Shown here piece after piece: positions 5,188 to 7,026 of a DNA stretch of 7,026 bases. The position numbers and the translations under genes are program-made. Origin of the DNA: Clostridia bacterium. Its GTDB lineage: Bacteria > Bacillota > Clostridia > Oscillospirales > Acutalibacteraceae. Position 1 is the first letter of the stretch, and each line of letters begins with the position of its first letter. Under the pieces are notes generated by a model. It had not been told where the DNA came from, did not search any database, and was given only the letters and a program-made list of their open reading frames with translations. The stretch lies in contig JAFWRV010000240.1 of assembly GCA_017519685.1 (NCBI GenBank), positions 1-7,026 on the forward strand, written 5' to 3'.

Positions 5188-6768
5188 TTAACTGTTGACC
5201 GCGGCTTTTTCCGCGGCAAGTCCTTTTTTGTAGTTTTCGATAAACGCGGCGAATCCGGCTTTATCGGCTTCATCGGGAGCAACCTCAAAGATTTCCTGAC
5301 TGCCGAAGATTTTTTTGTCAAGATAATCTTCAAGCGTTTCGCCGTCCGCCTTGTTAATCATATATCCCGCGAGTATCGCCTGACCCCAGGGGCCGCCTTC
5401 ACCCGCGGTTTTCATAACGGAAACGGGAGCGTTGAGCGCCGCCGCCATAACCGCCTGACCCGCGACCGGCGCCTTGAAATAACCGCCGTGTCCGGATATC
5501 CTGTCTATTTTCACGTTTTCATCATCGAGAATTTCCTTGCCGATACTAAGTGTCGCGGCGGCGGAATAAAGCTGGGCGCGGCAGAAGTTTTCGAGAGTGA
5601 AGCTGCTGTCAGGACCTCTGAAGAACATCGGCTTTCCGCTGTCAAGTCCCGTGATGACCTCGCCGGAAAGATAATTGTAGCCGACAAGTCCTCCGCAGTC
5701 CTTATCCGATTTCAGAGCGAGCTCAAACATTTTGTCAAGCACATTGTAAACGCTGACATCCGCTCCGAGCACATTGCACATTGAGGTGAAAATCTCCGCC
5801 CAGGCGTCAATTTCACCGGTGCAGTTATTGCAGTGGACCATTGCGACGGGCTTGCCCGACGGAGTGGTGACCATATCTATTTCGGTGTGGAGTTTTGAAA
5901 GCGCTTTCTCAAGAACAACCATAAGGAAAATCGAGGTTCCCGCCGAAACATTTCCGGTTCTCGCGGCAACGGCGTTTGTCGCCACCATACCCGTTCCCGC
6001 ATCGCCTTCGGGAGGGCAGAGGGGAACGCCGGGTCTGAATTCGCCGGTCGGGTCGAGCAGCAGGGCTCCTTCGGGAGTCAGCTCTCCGGCTCTGTCACCC
6101 GCAACAAGTATCTCCGGCAGAATTTTTCTGATATCCCACGGATAATCCTTCGCGAGAGCGCTGAATTTATCCAGCATCGCCTCATCGTAATTATTGACCG
6201 TGCTGTCAATCGGGAACATTCCGCTCGCCTCTCCGATGCCTATAACTCTCCTGCCTGTCAGAAGATAATGCACATAGGCGGCAAGGGTATAAATTGCGTC
6301 AACCGAAGAAACATGCTCCTCGCCGTTAAGCATCGCCTGATAAAGATGGGCTATGCTCCAGCGCTGCGGCACATTGAAATCAAAAAGCGCGCTGAGCTTT
6401 TCCGCCGCTTGGGCAGTTATCGTGTTTCTCCAGGTGCGGAATTCAGCAAGCTGATTTCCGTCTTTATCAAAAGCGAGGTAGCCGTGCATCATTCCGCTGA
6501 TGCCGAGCGCGCCCGCGGTTGTGAGCTTTACGCCGTGCTTTTTTTCAACATCCGCCCTGAGATTCGCGAAAGCGGTCTGAAGGCCGTTTTTTACTTCGTC
6601 GAGAGAATAAGTCCAGATTCCGTTTTTATAACTGTTTTCCCAATCAAACGAGCCGCTTGCGAGAGGAACGGCGTTTTCATCAATCAGGACCGCTTTGATA
6701 CGGGTTGAGCCGAATTCTATTCCCACAGATGTTTTTCCGTCGGCAATTATTTTTGTGAAATCTGACAT
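5188..6768 (-). CDS. FGGY-family carbohydrate kinase, probably a ribulokinase/xylulokinase-type pentulose kinase
   Basis: 526 residues, a normal length for the family. Start at 6768 (MSDFTKII) because AGGAGG is 7 nt upstream; an ATG at 6789 in frame would place that site inside the gene. FGGY kinases phosphorylate sugars or polyols with ATP in the cytoplasm. Visible landmarks: N-terminal phosphate loop [11 protein letters not shown] (15-25, with Glu18 where Asp is common), [14 protein letters not shown] (87-100), FRTWRN (110-115), [13 protein letters not shown] (251-263) with Asp256 the likely catalytic base, TGNVSAGTS (271-279), the C-terminal nucleotide-side motif [17 protein letters not shown] (424-440), and [15 protein letters not shown] (455-469). 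From memory it is close to kinases found in arabinose clusters of gut bacteria, so L-ribulose is my favoured substrate; D-xylulose is the alternative, as no isomerase or epimerase gene is in view. First gene of a two-gene operon with the CAP lipoprotein. Confidence 0.9.
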   Translation of the reverse strand: MSDFTKIIADGKTSVGIEFGSTRIKAVLIDENAVPLASGSFDWENSYKNGIWTYSLDEVKNGLQTAFANLRADVEKKHGVKLTTAGALGISGMMHGYLAFDKDGNQLAEFRTWRNTITAQAAEKLSALFDFNVPQRWSIAHLYQAMLNGEEHVSSVDAIYTLAAYVHYLLTGRRVIGIGEASGMFPIDSTVNNYDEAMLDKFSALAKDYPWDIRKILPEILVAGDRAGELTPEGALLLDPTGEFRPGVPLCPPEGDAGTGMVATNAVAARTGNVSAGTSIFLMVVLEKALSKLHTEIDMVTTPSGKPVAMVHCNNCTGEIDAWAEIFTSMCNVLGADVSVYNVLDKMFELALKSDKDCGGLVGYNYLSGEVITGLDSGKPMFFRGPDSSFTLENFCRAQLYSAAATLSIGKEILDDENVKIDRISGHGGYFKAPVAGQAVMAAALNAPVSVMKTAGEGGPWGQAILAGYMINKADGETLEDYLDKKIFGSQEIFEVAPDEADKAGFAAFIENYKKGLAAEKAAVNS

Positions 6769-6775
6769 AATTATA

Positions 6776-6781
6776 CCTCCT
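6776..6781 (-). promoter_or_regulatory. Shine-Dalgarno deciding the kinase start
   Basis: On the minus strand AGGAGG followed by a 7-nt spacer precedes the ATG at 6768. It excludes the longer frame from 6789, whose extra seven residues include the site itself. Confidence 0.9.
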
Positions 6782-6797
6782 GAACACATATATAATT

Positions 6798-6826
6798 ATT
6801 ATATTACTTAATCTTTACTCCGTCAA
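6798..6826 (-). promoter_or_regulatory. Promoter of the kinase-lipoprotein operon
   Basis: On the minus strand: -35 TTGACG (6826-6821), a 17-bp spacer, and -10 TATAAT (6803-6798), near the sigma-A consensus. The predicted start near 6790 gives a leader of about 22 nt with AGGAGG in it. The -35 lies in the left arm of the palindrome at 6822-6842. Confidence 0.8.
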
Positions 6827-6842
6827 GAAATTGTTTCTTGAC
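6822..6842. promoter_or_regulatory. Candidate shared operator: perfect 9-3-9 palindrome between divergent promoters
   Basis: The left arm GTCAAGAAA, spacer TTG and right arm TTTCTTGAC form a perfect inverted repeat centred at 6832. Both divergent -35 boxes overlap it at equal distances from the centre. Part of the symmetry (GTCAA/TTGAC) comes from the two -35 boxes themselves; the further AGAA/TTCT pairing does not. A dimeric regulator binding here would block or control both promoters. The regulator is unknown. Confidence 0.55.
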
Positions 6843-6866
6843 TTGAAATATATACTATGGTATATT
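6838..6866 (+). promoter_or_regulatory. Promoter of glyA
   Basis: -35 TTGACT (6838-6843), a 17-bp spacer, and -10 TATATT (6861-6866) preceded by TGG, an extended -10. The predicted start near 6873 leaves only about 17 nt before the glyA ATG, too short for a riboswitch. Confidence 0.8.
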
Positions 6867-6889
6867 TTTACGGAAAGGTTGGTGACACA

Positions 6890-7026
6890 ATGTACAGTGA
6901 TTACATTGACACAATAGGATTTGTCGGAAAATACGATCCCGAGGTTGCCTCTGCGATGCAAAACGAGCTTCAGAGACAGAGAAGAAATCTCGAACTTATA
7001 GCAAGTGAAAATATCGTTTCCCCCGC
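6890..7026 (+). CDS. glyA: Serine hydroxymethyltransferase, 5' end only
   Basis: 45 complete codons before the right edge: MYSDYIDTIGFVGKYDPEV, then ASAMQNELQRQRRNLELIAS and ENIVSP. The pattern DPEV...E..RQ...LELIASEN is the hallmark N-terminus of GlyA, the PLP enzyme that interconverts serine and glycine while charging tetrahydrofolate with a one-carbon unit in the cytoplasm. The PLP-binding lysine lies beyond the window. The ribosome site is weak: GGTGA ends 4 nt before the ATG, and AAAGG is 11 nt away. Transcribed divergently from the sugar kinase operon through the palindromic promoter region. Confidence 0.93.
   Translation, partial: MYSDYIDTIGFVGKYDPEVASAMQNELQRQRRNLELIASENIVSP

Noticed and set aside
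5172..5333. 54-residue N-terminal extension of the CAP lipoprotein
   Set aside because: It overlaps the kinase C-terminus out of frame, is Lys/Arg-rich, and would hide the lipobox. GGAGG points to the ATG at 5171.
5035..5784. 249-codon plus-strand frame opposite the lipoprotein and kinase
   Set aside because: It spans the boundary of two well-supported minus-strand genes and shows no motif of its own. The same applies to 5774-6145 and 6268-6708.
6769..6789. Seven-residue extension of the kinase (MCSGGII)
   Set aside because: The AGGAGG site for the ATG at 6768 lies inside it.
6822..6842. The palindrome read as a terminator
   Set aside because: It is AT-rich, has no U-tract on either side, and contains both -35 boxes; a regulatory site fits better.
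6867..6889. Glycine riboswitch or attenuator before glyA
   Set aside because: The predicted leader is only about 17 nt, too short for any such structure.

Overview
The window looks like a chromosomal segment of an uncultured gut-type Clostridia bacterium, probably Oscillospiraceae/Ruminococcaceae. That assignment is an inference from four things: Gram-positive-style strong Shine-Dalgarno sites (GGAGG or AGGAGG, 7 nt from the ATG), a lipoprotein with a Ser/Thr/Glu-rich stalk, a GLUG-repeat surface protein with Ig-like, InlB-type and Pro-Thr-Glu segments, and a palindrome-rich intergenic repeat of a kind I associate with these genomes. No taxonomic marker is complete enough to settle it.

Layout. 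(1) Positions 3702 down to 1, minus strand: the N-terminal 1234 codons of a very large secreted surface protein that runs off the left edge. It has a signal peptide, two tandem copies of a ~400-residue GLUG module (seven GLUG motifs each), an Ig-like module, a MucBP-like and an InlB/Listeria-Bacteroides-type repeat, a (PTPTE)7 linker, a Cys/His zinc-ribbon-like module and the start of a charged helical region. (2) Positions 3703-4202: no gene. This stretch holds the surface-protein promoter, a composite palindromic element of about 395 bp, and a strong hairpin terminator. (3) Positions 5171-4203, minus: a lipoprotein with a divergent CAP/SCP (YkwD-like) domain. (4) Positions 6768-5188, minus: a complete FGGY-family sugar kinase, 16 bp upstream of the lipoprotein gene and almost certainly co-transcribed with it. 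(5) Positions 6769-6889: a compact divergent control region. (6) From 6890, plus: the first 45 codons of glyA (serine hydroxymethyltransferase), cut by the right edge.

How the parts fit. The kinase and CAP lipoprotein form a two-gene transcription unit that ends at the hairpin at 4166-4199. It is transcribed away from glyA. The two near-consensus promoters are back to back, and the -35 boxes lie in the two arms of a perfect 9-3-9 palindrome. That suggests shared control of a sugar-phosphorylating operon and a one-carbon/amino-acid gene. The surface protein has its own promoter and is separated from the operon by the repeat element. Nothing here resembles a defence system, CRISPR array, prophage or transposase. 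The most interesting items are the symmetric divergent promoter, the uneven conservation inside the duplicated GLUG module, and the structured intergenic element.
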